Positions 47,800 through 59,674 of a DNA stretch of 64,000 bases are shown here, piece by piece. Source of the DNA: Crocodylus rhombifer (taxonomy: Eukaryota; Chordata; Crocodylia; Crocodylidae); contig JAVSML010024243.1 of the NCBI GenBank assembly GCA_038503035.1, positions 4,647 to 68,646 on the forward strand, written 5' to 3'. The translations under genes were made by a program, and so were the position numbers. The notes under the pieces were generated by a model. That model was not told the DNA's origin and did not search any database. It saw only the letters and a list, made by a program, of their open reading frames with translations. Numbering within the stretch: position 1 is the first letter of the stretch; each line of letters opens with the position of its first letter.

Positions 47800-49140
47800 C
47801 AGACATAAACAAAATACAATTAATAGATATATGCATGTGCACATTACAGTGGAAAGAATGACCAATCACAGACAAATGGCACTGAGAGTATCACTCTACA
47901 TTCTTATTCCAAAAACCCTTCTTTGGATAAAAGAAATCTGCTGTGCTAGCTTAGCCAGTTGGAGCTGATATATACATTACTAAGAGTTCTCAGGGTGTCA
48001 GTGCATATAATAGATACAGATGTACTCTTCACCCTGCCTGTAGGTTGGAAAATAATCAAAGATATGGTAAATCATTACTCAGGGAGACATACTAACAGAC
48101 ATGCTCCTTAAGAGAGACTTTTGCACATAGCAATGACAATTGTACATATTGGTAATTAATTGATATAAATTGCTAAAATAATAAAGACCCTCCCTTCTCA
48201 CCCCCCCAAACTCCCCCCTCCAAAAAAATACAAACTGTGTGCATGAAAATATGTTCACAAAAATGCATGAACAACTGCACATCCATTTGATTGCAAAGGT
48301 CAGATCCAGTATTGATCACCAGTATTGATAATCCAGTATTGTTAACCTAAGTAACTCCATTTAGGCACTGCATAAACAATATGTTCTGATATGTCAGGTT
48401 TAAATTAGGAATGTAGTTCCCATCTGCAGGACCCCAGCCTGCTTTGTGTCGAAGGTTGCTCTTCTGGTCTTCTACTACAGCCTCTGCTTACCCTCACAAC
48501 CAAGAGCCACTAGTTTCCTTCACGAATAGCAACAGGGAACATCAAATTTAGTGGCAAGGTGAGCAGAGGCTGCAGAAAAGAGAAGGTGCTTCTGTTGCTG
48601 TGTGCCATCATCTGCCTCCAATCCTCACTGCTGCAGACTGGATCCAACTTCTTCATGAGTCAAAGTGTGAACACTAAAGGAGGTACAGTGTGGATTGGTC
48701 TTTGGAGGGTAGAAACCTAATTTCTGCTGAGGTCATATTTAGGCACCACAGGGACCAATCTGGATTTTGCCCTAGATTTCTCAGTGCATGAAAACTGGAA
48801 TTTTTATTGGCATGTGCTCCAGGAAATACTTCTTCAGCAGCTGAAAGCTCAGAGAGGAAAGCAGAGAGTAGTGAGCTGAGTGAAGGGGAATTTTGTGGCA
48901 GCAGGCACACTTACTTACAGTGCCCTTTCCTTGTAGTGATCAAGTTGCAAGCTTGCATTTTAAATGGCATTCTAATTTAAAGTAAACTTTGCACACACTA
49001 AATTTGGGGTGCATGGTTATCAGTTGTATTTTCAATATATTGCTGATTCTGATCACACTTACACCAATGCAATTCCCTGTACTGCTTTGAATTTGTCTCC
49101 ACTGAAATTAAGGTGATAAGGAAGTTAGACCCTATGACCC
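47800..49140. other. No gene; small inverted repeat
   Basis: AT-rich. CTACAGCCTCTGCTTACC (about 48474) is nearly the reverse complement of GGTGAGCAGAGGCTGCAG (about 48558). The segment near 48630-48665 has CTGCTGCAGACTGGATCCA, similar to the right part of the hAT element at 44004-44310, and may be a remnant of that family. Confidence 0.45.
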
Positions 49141-49147
49141 TGACTAG

Positions 49148-49780
49148 GGGCATGTGTAGAAGAAGCAGGGGCTCTAAATTGAAGCAGCGGGTATTAAAAG
49201 AACCCTTCAGTTTAGGGCAAAGTAAACCCTCATGTCATGTATACCCGTGTCTTACCTGCCTCTCTGGTGGCGGGGACAGGAAGGTGAGCTGTGGCAGGTG
49301 GAGCTGCAGGGAGTGGGGGACTGATGTTTTCCTCCATGGCAGCAGTGGGCCACCACCCAGGCAGCACTGCAGCCATGGAGGGAAGGACTGGGTCTCTGCA
49401 CAGCTCATGCAGTCAGGCAGACTGGTGGGGATCAGGCTCGCCACTTTTTTTTTTGTCTCCTTTGGTGCAGCCTGCCTTCCCGGGCTGCTGCCAGGCTGTC
49501 TACACGGGCTGCCTGCACAGTCCCTGAGCTGCATGGAGCCCAGTGCTTCACTCCACAGCTGTAGGGCAGCAAACTAAAATTCCTCAGAGGTGTTTTAGTT
49601 TGCTGTTCCCCAGAGTCATTTAAGGTGCATTACACTGCTGAATGTGCTACAGCAGCTGGAATTAGCGTGCAGTACATTGCCAATGCGTGCAAATACCAAC
49701 ACTATTAAAGTGGTGCAAAAGCATTTAACCCACTTTAAAGTGTCATGCACACATGCCCCTTGTTTCATCTACACGTGCCC
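49148..49780 (+). mobile_element. MITE, GGGCATGTGTAGA family, full length
   Basis: Left end GGGCATGTGTAGAAGAA and inverted right end GGGCACGTGTAGATGAA match at 15 of 17 positions. The interior matches the copy at 15348-15740. A subterminal word, GGGGCATGTGTGCATG on the inverse strand near 49745, repeats the terminus. No clear target duplication. The 154-codon plus ORF inside is not conserved with the other copy and has no domain. Confidence 0.75.
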
Positions 49781-50435
49781 TCAGATGCATCCTTTGGGTC
49801 TTTCCACCTTCAATATACCTGACAATGACAATTTATTTCCTCAATTTCATTTCTTTCTCTAGGTATGTCCAAAGAGATTAGTAGTACTAGTAGTATTCCA
49901 GGCATTTGAATTTATTATAAATTTATTGCTAATGAAAGAATTGTTGCCAATTGAAAGTCATTATTCATCATCAGATCTTAATCTGAGTTGAGCTACTGTT
50001 TACTCCTCTCCAGTTTTCATGAAAGCCTTGTGTCAGTGATGAGCACTTCCTGTTGTGCTGCTTTGAGGAAACACACTCAACTATTTCTAAACTATCCAAA
50101 GGAAACAATATTCTTTATGTGAAAAAGGACTTTGTATATTTTCCATGTTTCAGGAGAAAAAAACCACATTTGACTCAAACTAGGCTCCTAGAGAACATTA
50201 CATTCTTTTTCATGATTAGAAAATATCAACACTTTACCAGAATAGGGTCCATGATTTTTTGTAGCCAGTAGTGCACAAATGGAATTATGCAACTAATGTT
50301 AAGATCAGCTGCCTTGCCCTTCCTCCCAGCACAAATGAGCAGGTACCCGTTTACAGATGTATCAACAAAGATAAGCCATTTTCATGAATCTAGAGCAAAG
50401 CTCAAACTTACACTCTTGGAATTATAGCCAACTGC
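49781..50435. other. No gene; AT-rich unclassified DNA
   Basis: No coding or RNA signal recognised. Confidence 0.5.
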
Positions 50436-50439
50436 TGAG

Positions 50440-51240
50440 TCAGACAGTCAGAAAGCCCAAGGCTGAATTGATTCAGTCTTTGCAGGTTAGTCTAGGTTAA
50501 AGAGATTAAACTGAAAAAGAAGTGAACATATATTTACTTTTGATTCAGGAAATACAGCCACGTCTCTGCAGTGGCTCAGGCCAGAAGCTGTGGGCTGCTA
50601 GAGCATGGCTCTCTAGCATGTAGCCAACATGGGCTGTGTATTCACTTTTACTTCCTGCTGCCTCTGAGGTCTCTGGGATTTGCAGTCCAAAATTACATCA
50701 GCAGGACTCTGAAGGATTGCTTACCACTTCCTCTTCCTGCTTCCAGGTGCCTCTGGAATTTGTAGTCAACAACTACAGCCAGTAGTAAGTTTGAGTAGGG
50801 GAAGGGGTGTTTAACTCCCCTCCCTGGCTCTAGACCCCAGCCAGGTTTTGCCTGAGGAGCATCCTAACCTCCTGCAGACTGGGCTGAATCCCCAGTTGGG
50901 CTTGCCACCCCATCCCCTTACTGCTCCAGCTAGGGAGCAGAGGGGTGAGGCCAACCCTGCTCTCTGGAGTAGACAGCACAGTCCAGCAAAGCCCAGGGCT
51001 GGAAAGCATGCTTGGATGCTGGGAGACTATAATTTACCTTGAATGAGGAAGGGGTCTGGGACAGAAGTTTCATAAACCAGTTTGACCCAACTCAGTTAAG
51101 TCTGATACACTCAACCAGGTTTATCTTAAACCAGTTTCTGCCACTTTGAAACTGATTTATGTGCACTGAGCTTCAGTTTTTTACAGGTTTAAACCATTTT
51201 CTGATCACTAAAACCCATTTATGGGTAGCATCTGTCCCTA
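50440..51240 (-). mobile_element. TIR element, GGGACAG family, copy 2 (inverted)
   Basis: The reverse complement of 51020-51238 matches the left 200 bp of copy 1 at 35281: GGGACAGATGCTACCCATAA and, further in, GTGATCAGAAAATGGTTTAA and GTTTCAAAGTGGC. The other end is eroded near 50440 (CAGACAGTCAGAAAGCCC). It is about 330 bp shorter than copy 1, so the interiors differ by deletion. Confidence 0.7.
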
Positions 51241-52900
51241 TTTGAACTGATTTTTATATCCTTGTTTGAAATTTGACCTTAACTGAAGTATCTTTTTCTT
51301 TCAGAACCAATAATGAACAACATAGTTAAATTATCAAAATGTGATGTGATAGATCAAGAAACACTCAAGGGATAAGAAGTTTTCACCATATATATCATTG
51401 GTTCATAAGTAACCCAAATATTATTGACTGAAAATTATTATTTGATAGTGTTATGGTAGCACATGTGAAATGAATTGGCTGTCTTAGTTTCATACTTAGT
51501 TGATATTTGCCTTATCACACTTAAGATGTGATGTTTACCATGCTTTATGTAGAATGGGTGTAGAAAAATTAGGTAACCTGATTAGCCCTAAAAATAAGTC
51601 CTTCAGTATATTGCTTGGGTCGTTTGCTGGGTAATACCTCTGAGGAAGTTTACTTCCTGCTTGTGGTTTAGCTCTATTATGATTAAAAGGTTTCAGTTTC
51701 ATCAACTGGCTGAACGAGTACTGGATTCGTGTAGGAAAAACAATAAAAGAGAAAAAAAGCTAAGGTGATAAAATGTCATTAAAAGATTTTAATTTAATGG
51801 AATATATCTATTAGTAAGGTGTTAATGAAAGTGGATTTGCCACTTCCTATCATTAAATATGTTTTAGATATACTTATATATTAAAAACCTCATAATAGAA
51901 GCTCCCCAGTTTTATCTGAACTGTTAAAATTGCCTTGAGTAATGCTATTCAAGATAAAAATGGGGTTATACTGAATCAGTGTGAGTGCTGGAAATAGAAC
52001 AAAACTGTTATTTTAAATGAACATTTTAAATATATAACATACTTTTCCTACGACTCATCATTTAATAGGGCCCTGGAAGACACTAATCAAATTCCCTCAA
52101 TAGAATAGTCACTGGTTTTGATGTGCATATTTTATTTAGGAGCTCCTTGAAGACCACTGGTCTACTGACTGATTTGTATCTCCCTAAGTTAGTGGACTGG
52201 CTATAATTTTCAAGCTCCTGTTTACCTGCTGATCAAAATAGCTTTATTATAACCACCCCAGTCTTTTCCCAGTGTGCTTTTGGAACATAGTTCAAGTTAG
52301 GGTTTGGACAGATAAGATGGAGAAACTGCACAGTGCAGCTGTGGTTGGTTGTTTCCTAACACATTGGATGATATATCATGTTGCGGCTTCGAAGTAGAAG
52401 GAAGCCCGGGTAGTAAAGCTTTGTGTACATTCCCAAACTTTTATAACAAATTCAAGAATGGGGCAGAGTCAAGTGGAATTAACCAAGATACAGGATTCAG
52501 GGAGGCAGTTATGAATGAGCCTCTCTTTTGCTTCTAAATCCTGAATCTTTTACCCTAAAACGCTAAGGTGTGCTGGGGGATTATATTTTGAAGACCGAAT
52601 CATAGGTTGGGGATTTCATTAGGATAGGTTTTAATAAGTCATTGAATGGCACAAAATATAACGTCGGACTGCTTTTATGCTAGCGAGGGAAGAAGAGGAA
52701 CTATTATCCATTGTAGCTGAAATAATAAAATGTGTAGCTGGGCTTATTTGCACCAAATGTAGAGATTTTTATTTGTTTATACCCAATGGCATCGTTAACA
52801 ATTTTAGCAGCTACAAAGCTGCCTTTTGGTTCTGAAAGGAAAAGATACTTCATTTAAGATCAAATTTCAAACAAGGATATAAAAATCAGTTCAAATAGGG
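51236..52900. mobile_element. Unidentified structure with 75-bp near-identical inverted arms
   Basis: Arms at 51236-51310 and 52826-52900 are reverse complements at 72 of 75 positions (mismatches at arm positions 42, 48 and 62). The outermost bases are CCCTATTTGAACTG. TA occurs at the same place in both arms (51239-51240 and 52896-52897), so a TA-duplicating transposon of 51241-52895 is one reading. The 1515-bp centre is AT-rich with no recognisable transposase; its longest ORF is 62 codons. The left arm overlaps the end of the neighbouring GGGACAG element by a few bases. Confidence 0.65.
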
Positions 52901-53635
52901 AGATTATGTTTCCATCCTGAATGAGATGAAAACAGTATTTAATAAGTAAAAACAAAAAAAAAGAAATCTTCCTGTGAATGAATCTTCAGATCTGCAAATG
53001 AGATCTTTAGCTGACAATGAAAGGATAGCTATCATTAAAAGGGCTATTATTGTGGACGCTATGACTTAATTGAGATATGAAATAACCATATCACTCACTG
53101 TTGAACATGTCAAATATCTAAATAAAAAGATTTAGATTTATTATCAATTATGTTCTTCATAAGGTGTGGAGATTACTGAAAACAAGAATAGCAATAGACA
53201 GAACAGGAAGAAGATGAGGACTACAAATGCAGATCAGGGCTCTTCCTCCTTATTTTCCAAGAGCTCTGTATGGCCACCTACAGATATTCAGTCACTGCCC
53301 TTCCAGTAGAAGCCATGAGTGTACTGCTGTTCAGGATTTTTTTCTCAGAGTAAATATAGCTGCTTCAGGAGAAATCTGGGAACAACTAGAATTGAGTCAC
53401 TCCCAGGAGTGGACTGCACATGTTTTCTTCTGAGAGATACCAAAGTACAGTCCTCCAGCATCCCATGGTACTTTGTTCTTCTTTCACCACTCTGCCAAGA
53501 GACAGTGTTTCCCTCACTGGTGCTCCAGAACAGAACATACCCAGTTCACAATTCCATACTGTGTCGCAGGGAGATGCAGGCTAACTGATCAGTCTTGGGC
53601 AGCCAATTGGGTATGCCTTGTGTACTGCTGTCATC
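52901..53635. other. No gene; unclassified DNA
   Basis: ORFs of 68-101 codons at 53227-53778 overlap each other in three plus frames and match no family. Confidence 0.45.
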
Positions 53636-53640
53636 TGTTG

Positions 53641-53925
53641 CCCAGGAGTGTGTCTACATGTTGTCCTATAGTGAGGTTGTTACTGCACCTTGCTTTCGGG
53701 CTTCCAAAAGGAAGGACTAAAGCACGGTGCAGTAACTCCCTGTACTGCGCTGTATATGCAGCACATGGCTATTTTTAGCAGCTACTTTGCCACAGCAGCA
53801 TGCTATAATGAGGGAGCGTGCCGCTACAATGAAGTAGCTGCTGGTCACATGTAGACACCCATGGATGCTATGTCACCATAGTGCATCCCTACAGCAATGT
53901 AGTGTCATGTGTTGACACTCCCAGG
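53641..53925. mobile_element. MITE with palindromic ends
   Basis: The outer ends GGAGTGTGTCTACATG (53645) and inverted GGAGTGTCAACACATG (53921) pair. An inner CACATGTAGACACCC (53846-53860) pairs even better with the left end, suggesting a duplicated or nested right terminus. The centre holds GCAGTAAC-type words around a GC-rich core. Confidence 0.65.
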
Positions 53926-54253
53926 GAGACTTGGGAGCCTGCAAAGCATGCTGAGATGTGTTTATAGGGGCTCTCTGCTACACAGCATCAGCACTGCAAG
54001 TTCTCTCCTCTTCAAGGGCTAGGCACTCAAATGTCTGTTCAGGCATCTGTGAGTAGGTTATTTTTATCAGGAGAACAAACCTGGGAGAATTCTTCCAGAT
54101 TATTTGAATGTGCGCATATAGCCTATGCTTAGACAGTGGGGAGTCAGGAAGTGATTGGCCCACTCTATGAATTTGGAGAGTTGCTTCTTCTGTTTACCTG
54201 ATATGGGACAGTTTGAGTGACAAATAAAACTACATGCCGAAAGAAAAAGACTA

Positions 54254-54706
54254 GGGCTGTCAAACAGTTAAAAAATGTAACTGTGATTAATTGTCAGTTT
54301 AAAAAAATAGTTGTGATAAATTGCAATTTTAATCACGCAACTAAGCAATAATAGAATTCCAGTTTATTATACATATTTTGGATGTACACACATGTACACA
54401 AACCCTAGACAGACCTCAAGACGTGGCCGTCCAGTCCCTGTCCCCGCCCCACCAATACATACTGTGTATGGGGGGTGGAGGGAGGTCAGTCAGCAGGGAG
54501 TGGAGGGGCCACTTTTCCACCAGCAGCAAATGCAGGCACACACCAACAATGGGAGAAGGGCTGGTTCTGCACCACAGGCAGGCACGCAACAGCAAGGGGA
54601 GAGGAGCTGCTTTTCCCCCATCGCCAGCAGCAATTAATGCAAAAAATAAATGCAAAATATAATTAACATGTAATCACAGGTGTTAACCACAATTAATTGA
54701 CAGCTC
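54254..54706. mobile_element. TIR element, GGGCTGTCAA ends with TA/CTA flanks
   Basis: Left end GGGCTGTCAA followed by AACTGTGATTAATTG; right end CAATTAATTGACAGCTC. CTA flanks both ends (54251-54253 and 54706-54708, sharing one base with the right terminus), compatible with a TA duplication. Subterminal AT-rich words (GTGATTAATTG, TTAATCACG) recur in both halves. The GC-rich centre (54400-54630) gives ORFs of 63-94 codons that are not genes. Confidence 0.75.
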
Positions 54707-54708
54707 TA

Positions 54709-55825
54709 AAAAAATCCCCAACACCTGAAGATTCTGCCCAAGCAGCAAAGAAACAGTTAGACTTCAGCTTTTCCATTTCTGCTCACTAGAAAGATAGATG
54801 GTGGAATGCACAAGAGGCATGTGGGGAGTATAGAATTTTCTGGGACTCCTTACTGACTTGCTTATTGACCAGACAGGCAGAATCAGAAGCTGATATGACT
54901 TTGTTAGATCTAATCTGTCCAGCATCTGGAATGTACTTCCTCCTATTTATCCCACTTTCCATGTAGCTGCTGTATTAAGTGTGTTTTTAGGATGCTGTGG
55001 GCCTAACCAGTTGCCTGTTTTTGGGATCAGGAAAGAATTTTTTCCTATTGAAGGCAAATTGTCAGAGTCTCAGTGGGAAAATCATCAATCTCTGAGCTAA
55101 CGGTTATATGTTGGGAGCCCTGTGACCCCTGCAGTTGCATATGAGACATAGAGTAGGTAGGCACTATATCATTCCTCCTCTCTGGTGAAGTTAATGAAAT
55201 CACAGCTTTCCACCTGTGTGTCCTGATCAATCAGTTCTATGTGTAAAAAAGTACAACTTTTACTTAATGTAGTGGAACTTGGGACCCTGGCAGACATTAC
55301 CATTAAATTGCAATGGATGTGATAGCAGATAATTAGATTGCAACATGACAAACATTCAGGCAATTTATCCCCTGATAATGAACAACAAAAATGGTGATCA
55401 AGACACAGAATTGTTATTTGTAACATGTGGATATGTTTTCATCTGTTTGTATCACAAGCTTTAATCTGGATGTGTGGTATGTTACACAGGGCAATATTGT
55501 TTGGCCAGGTCCTCCAGTATCCCAGGGTGAACCACTCTCTCCCCAAACTTCCTTTTTTGGAAGGGGACTCTCTATGATGCATCCTCAGGGTCACCATATA
55601 CCCTAGGCTGGCTGGGAGAGACCCAGATTTTGGAGGCTGTCTCAGCATCCTGGCCATTGGAGACAGTTGGAGCAAAACTTCCTAATTCCACCTGCATATG
55701 CAGCTCCTGAGTCAAGAGCTGGGCATATGGAAGTGAGTTCATGCCAATTCAGGACTTTTGCTTCAGTTTTCTCCAGGGAATCCAGCCAATGGGCTGCTCC
55801 CAGGTTCAGACTCTGCTGGGCTGCA
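54709..55825. other. No gene; possible old repeat near 55020
   Basis: TTTTGGGATCAGGAAAGAAT, then TTTTTTCCTATTGAAGG (55018-55055), resembles a dispersed reptile repeat I know only from its wording (GGGxTCAGGAAGGAATTTTTCCCC). The rest is unclassified. Confidence 0.35.
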
Positions 55826-55829
55826 AGCA

Positions 55830-56125
55830 GAGTTGTTTGTACAGTAGAGTCTGGGTTTGTGTCGGGGTCAGGGTACGTGTGCTGAGCTGTGGGGTTGGGG
55901 TTGTGTATTGGCTTCCGTGCATATCCATATACAAAGATAGGGTTACATCTGTGTGTGTGTATGCACATGCACATGCCCCACACTGTCCCACCCAGTCCCA
56001 CTCCTGGGAGCTAGGGGTTGGGGCTGTGTGTGTGTGTACAATGCTGTTCTGCCCAGCACCGCTTCTGAGAGCTGCTGGTTCGGGGTTGTATGCATGTCTG
56101 TGTGCACATATATGCCTGGCGTGAG
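55830..56125. repeat. Diverged minisatellite with TG-rich units
   Basis: Two adjacent units of about 80 bp share the plan CTGxCCCAxCACC/TCCC, then GAGCTxxxGGTTxGGGxTGT, then a TG/CA tract (55975-56040 and 56042-56110). A third, weaker unit precedes them at about 55855-55935. Pure TG runs occur near 55950 and 56025. The overlapping ORFs of up to 130 codons on both strands are products of the repeat. Confidence 0.6.
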
Positions 56126-58145
56126 GTGGTGGTGTCGTGTCTCCCCCCACACACCCCATCCCAGGTTTCCTTACCCCATCCCAGACTTCCTTCTTCAAAT
56201 TATTATGGTCTCCCTAGTCATGCTGAACTCTTCTGCCCCAGGTGCTTCAGCAGAAGTTGTCGTAACTCAGCGCCCCTCCTCCCTTTCCCTAAGCAACCTT
56301 CAAGGCTGCTTCTTTAAGGAGCCATTTAGCACCTCATTCCTGTGAAAGCCAAAGTGTAAACAAACACTCAATATGACATGCTTTACTTGCACATAGGAAG
56401 AATGTGGTGAGGAGAGAGGAAAATCATATACACAAAAGCAGCTCATATAGTATCCCAGGAAAGTGCCCATCCCTGCCTCCCTTCCCCCTCCCCACCCCCA
56501 CCTCTCCTGTCCCTTCCCTTGGTACAGGTCTCTTCTGCTCTGTGCAACGGTTGATGGATTTACCTGCCTGAAGAGACAGTAGGAGTTGGGCAGGGGGCAA
56601 AAAATGACAGCACCTATCCTTGCTGAGTCCTGGCAGAGCAAGTTCCTAGGGCACTTTTTACCTCCCTGGATAGCTTGCCCTGTGAACGTGAAGCAGACCA
56701 CAGGGAGTAACAATTGTCATTGAGCTTGCTTGATAGAAATAATGCTTACCAGGTCTTTTGCCAGAAGCTAAATTTGGTCCTTGAATTATAGGACTTAAAC
56801 CTTTCCCCCCATATTTCTTAGTTTATGTTATGTGTAATCAAATCTTAAGTAATTGCATGGAGAGGTGGTGTGTTTTACCCCACAAAGTTCAAACGAGGCC
56901 ATCCCTTACTATTGGTAGTTCATATGATTAGAAAAAGGATAAGTATTTTCCCTTTGCTTTGAAATATTTTTCTTATTTAATATCTTAACCTTTTTATTTT
57001 CTTTGACATTATCACTTAAAAGCAAAATGTATTATGGTTTATTTCAGTGTGCTAGAATTAATCTCATTTCTTGAGCTCATAATTCTGAGGCACTTCAATA
57101 TGGAGTACATGTATATTGCACTTGATATTGATAACAAGAATACTACAGGCAAGTACATGTATATGTACAGGTACAAATGAAAAAAAAACTTAACTATATA
57201 AGAAGAATTACATTATGCAACAATAAAACGGTGTTAATGTGGACTCTCCTAATAAGTGTTGTCTATGGATGAACAGCTTACAAGTCAGATGGAAATATAT
57301 ACCAAGAAAAATAACAATAGATGCTTCTGTATTACTAGTTTACAATAGATGAACTTCTCAAATTAGAAAACAAGCAAAGATAAGTGCACTCTGTCTTGTT
57401 TCATTTATGCTATGGCAAATAAACTTTGTTCTGTTTTCAACCCTCTACCCCCCCTCAAATAATCATGTTGTATTTTGGATATATCAGAAGTATTATTGGC
57501 CTTGCTTGAACACTGAATGAATTGTAAGTTGATGCAAATTAACATATTGACTGTGTTTTCAGCCTCACCACCAAGAGGACGTTATGCATTTACCCAGATT
57601 ATACACATATTTAAACTTAATGTAAATGATGCTTTTTATATTCACAGTACTATGGTATTAGCACCCCCCAAACTGACATCTCATCATTTTCAAGGCTTCA
57701 CATAGCTGCTTTAGACTCTGGGCCTTGAGGCACAAGCAGATGATTTATCTAAATGTCAATTCAATTGCATCCAATTTAGTTACACCTGTTGTGTAGAGGG
57801 GTGTCACACGTGATCGAATGAATATATATTTAGTTATGTACATTGTAGCACCACTGAATGGCACTTACACATCATGATGTTTTTTACAGAGTAGATTCAT
57901 GTACTTTGAACTTTCATACTCTGGGTGGTGCTGTTCTAGACAGAAAATATACCTGTGGAATTTTAATTTAGCTTGAATTACTTAGGTTTCATTAAATACT
58001 CTAAAATCTTAAATATTTAACCTTAAATAAATAAATGAATATTAAAAGCTTAAATATTTAAGATCTAAGTACTTAGCTTTAATAGCATACCTTTAATTTA
58101 GCTGAAATCAATAATATGTATGTAAGTGTGTATATAAAGTAAATT
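56126..58145. other. No gene; AT-rich except 56120-56660
   Basis: 56120-56660 is moderately GC-rich and unclassified, with a C/T-rich patch at 56465-56520. The rest is AT-rich desert. Confidence 0.45.
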
Positions 58146-58149
58146 AAAG

Positions 58150-59672
58150 CTATGATTAGAAGGGATCTCAGGAGGTCATTTAATCCAACCCCCTACTCAA
58201 AGCAGGACCATTCCCAACTAGGTCAGCCCAGCCAAGGCTTGGTCTAGCCAGGTCTTAAAGACCTCCATGGAGATTTCACAGACTCTCTGTAATCTCGTTC
58301 AGTGCTTTACTACACTGCTAGTAGTAAGCTTTTTCCTGATACTTAATCTAATTTTTCTTTGCTATAACTTGAGACCATCGCTCCTTTTTCTGTCATCTGC
58401 CATCACCGAAAACAGTCTAGCTACATCTTCTTTGAAACCATCTTCAGGTAGTTCAAGGCTGCTATTCAATTCCTTCTTAGTCTTCTCTTCTCCAGACTGA
58501 AAAAGCCGAGTTCCCCCAGCCTATCCTCAGAAGTCATGTGCCCCAGCTCTCTAACCAGTAGTTCTCCAGTGGACTCTCTCCAATTTGTCTACATCATTTC
58601 TGTAGTGGGGACCCCAAAACTGGACACAGTACTCTGGATCTGGCCTACCAGTGTCAAATAGAGGGGAAAAAGCAATTCCCTCAGGTGCATCATGTCTGGC
58701 CTCATGGCCAGCTTTTCTAAATAGTTCCTAACCTGTTCTTTTTTCCCTGTTGGCTGCTCACCTCCTCCCCAAATGGTGCTGTCAGGTGCAGCAATCTGGG
58801 AGCTGACCTTGCCTGTGAAGACTGAGGTAAAAAAGTCATTGAGAAGTTAAGCCTTTTCTGCATCATCTGTTACTAGGTCGCTTTCCCCATTCAGTAAAGG
58901 ACCTACAATCCCTGATAATCTTCTTGCTACTGACAGACTTGTGGAAACCCTTCTTGTTTACCCTTTACTTCTTTTACTAGCTGAATTTCCAACTGTACTT
59001 TGGCCTTCCTGGTTTTATTCCTGCATGTCCGAGCAATATTCTTATACTCCTCCCTTATCGTTTGTCCCGGTTTCCACTTCTTGTAAGCTTCCATTTTCTG
59101 CTTTATCTCACCTTTCAGTTACCTTAGTGAGTCAAATTCTGGTTTTCTGAAGCCTAGAGTACTAACTCTGCTTCTTTTCTTCCTTCCTTTCCCCAGAATC
59201 CTGAACTCTGATTACAGTCCCTCTCCAACACTTTCACCAGGAGGTTGTCCCCAACACTTTACAAAAACTTCCTGGATTATCTGTGCAGTGCTGTATTTCC
59301 CTCACAGCAGATGTCAGGGTGATTGATGTCCCCCATGAAAACCAGGGCCTGTGATCTAGAAACTTCCACTAGCTGTCTGAAAAAAGACTCATGCACCCCA
59401 TCCCCCTGGTGCAGTGGTCTATAGCAGACACCCACCATGGCATCACCATTGTTGCTATCCCTTCTAATCCTACTCCAACCCCCACCTGTTGCTTCCTCTT
59501 GGTGGCAGTGGTCTCCATCCTCCTAACCTTGAGGAAGCCTGGCCTGACCTCTTCTACTCATGGAATGTGCTCCTTCTCCTCTGCTTTCAGGACTCTATAT
59601 CTATTCTTGAGGCAAACTGCTGCAGGTGGAGATGAAGACTTCTGCTTGCTGCCAGACATCACAATCTTCTAG
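58150..59672 (-). mobile_element. Old CR1-clade LINE with RT palm deleted
   Basis: It begins with CR1 3' UTR wording (AGAAGGGATCTCAGGAGGTC, then TTTAATCCAACCCCCTACTC) and runs to the RT C-terminal region (CTCTCTCCAATTTGTCTACA near 58575; TGGACACAGTACTCTGGATC near 58620). At about 58740-58800 it jumps to the RT N-terminal/linker region, so roughly 1 kb including the catalytic palm is missing relative to copy A. The endonuclease region follows (GATTGATGTCCCCCATGAAA near 59320, the MGDIN/MGDFN counterpart). It is more diverged than copies A, B and C. Matching upstream sequence may continue at 60765. Confidence 0.75.
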
Positions 59673-59674
59673 TT

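Noticed and set aside
54378..54662. Overlapping ORFs of 79-94 codons on both strands
   Set aside because: GC-rich centre of the TIR element; no motif.
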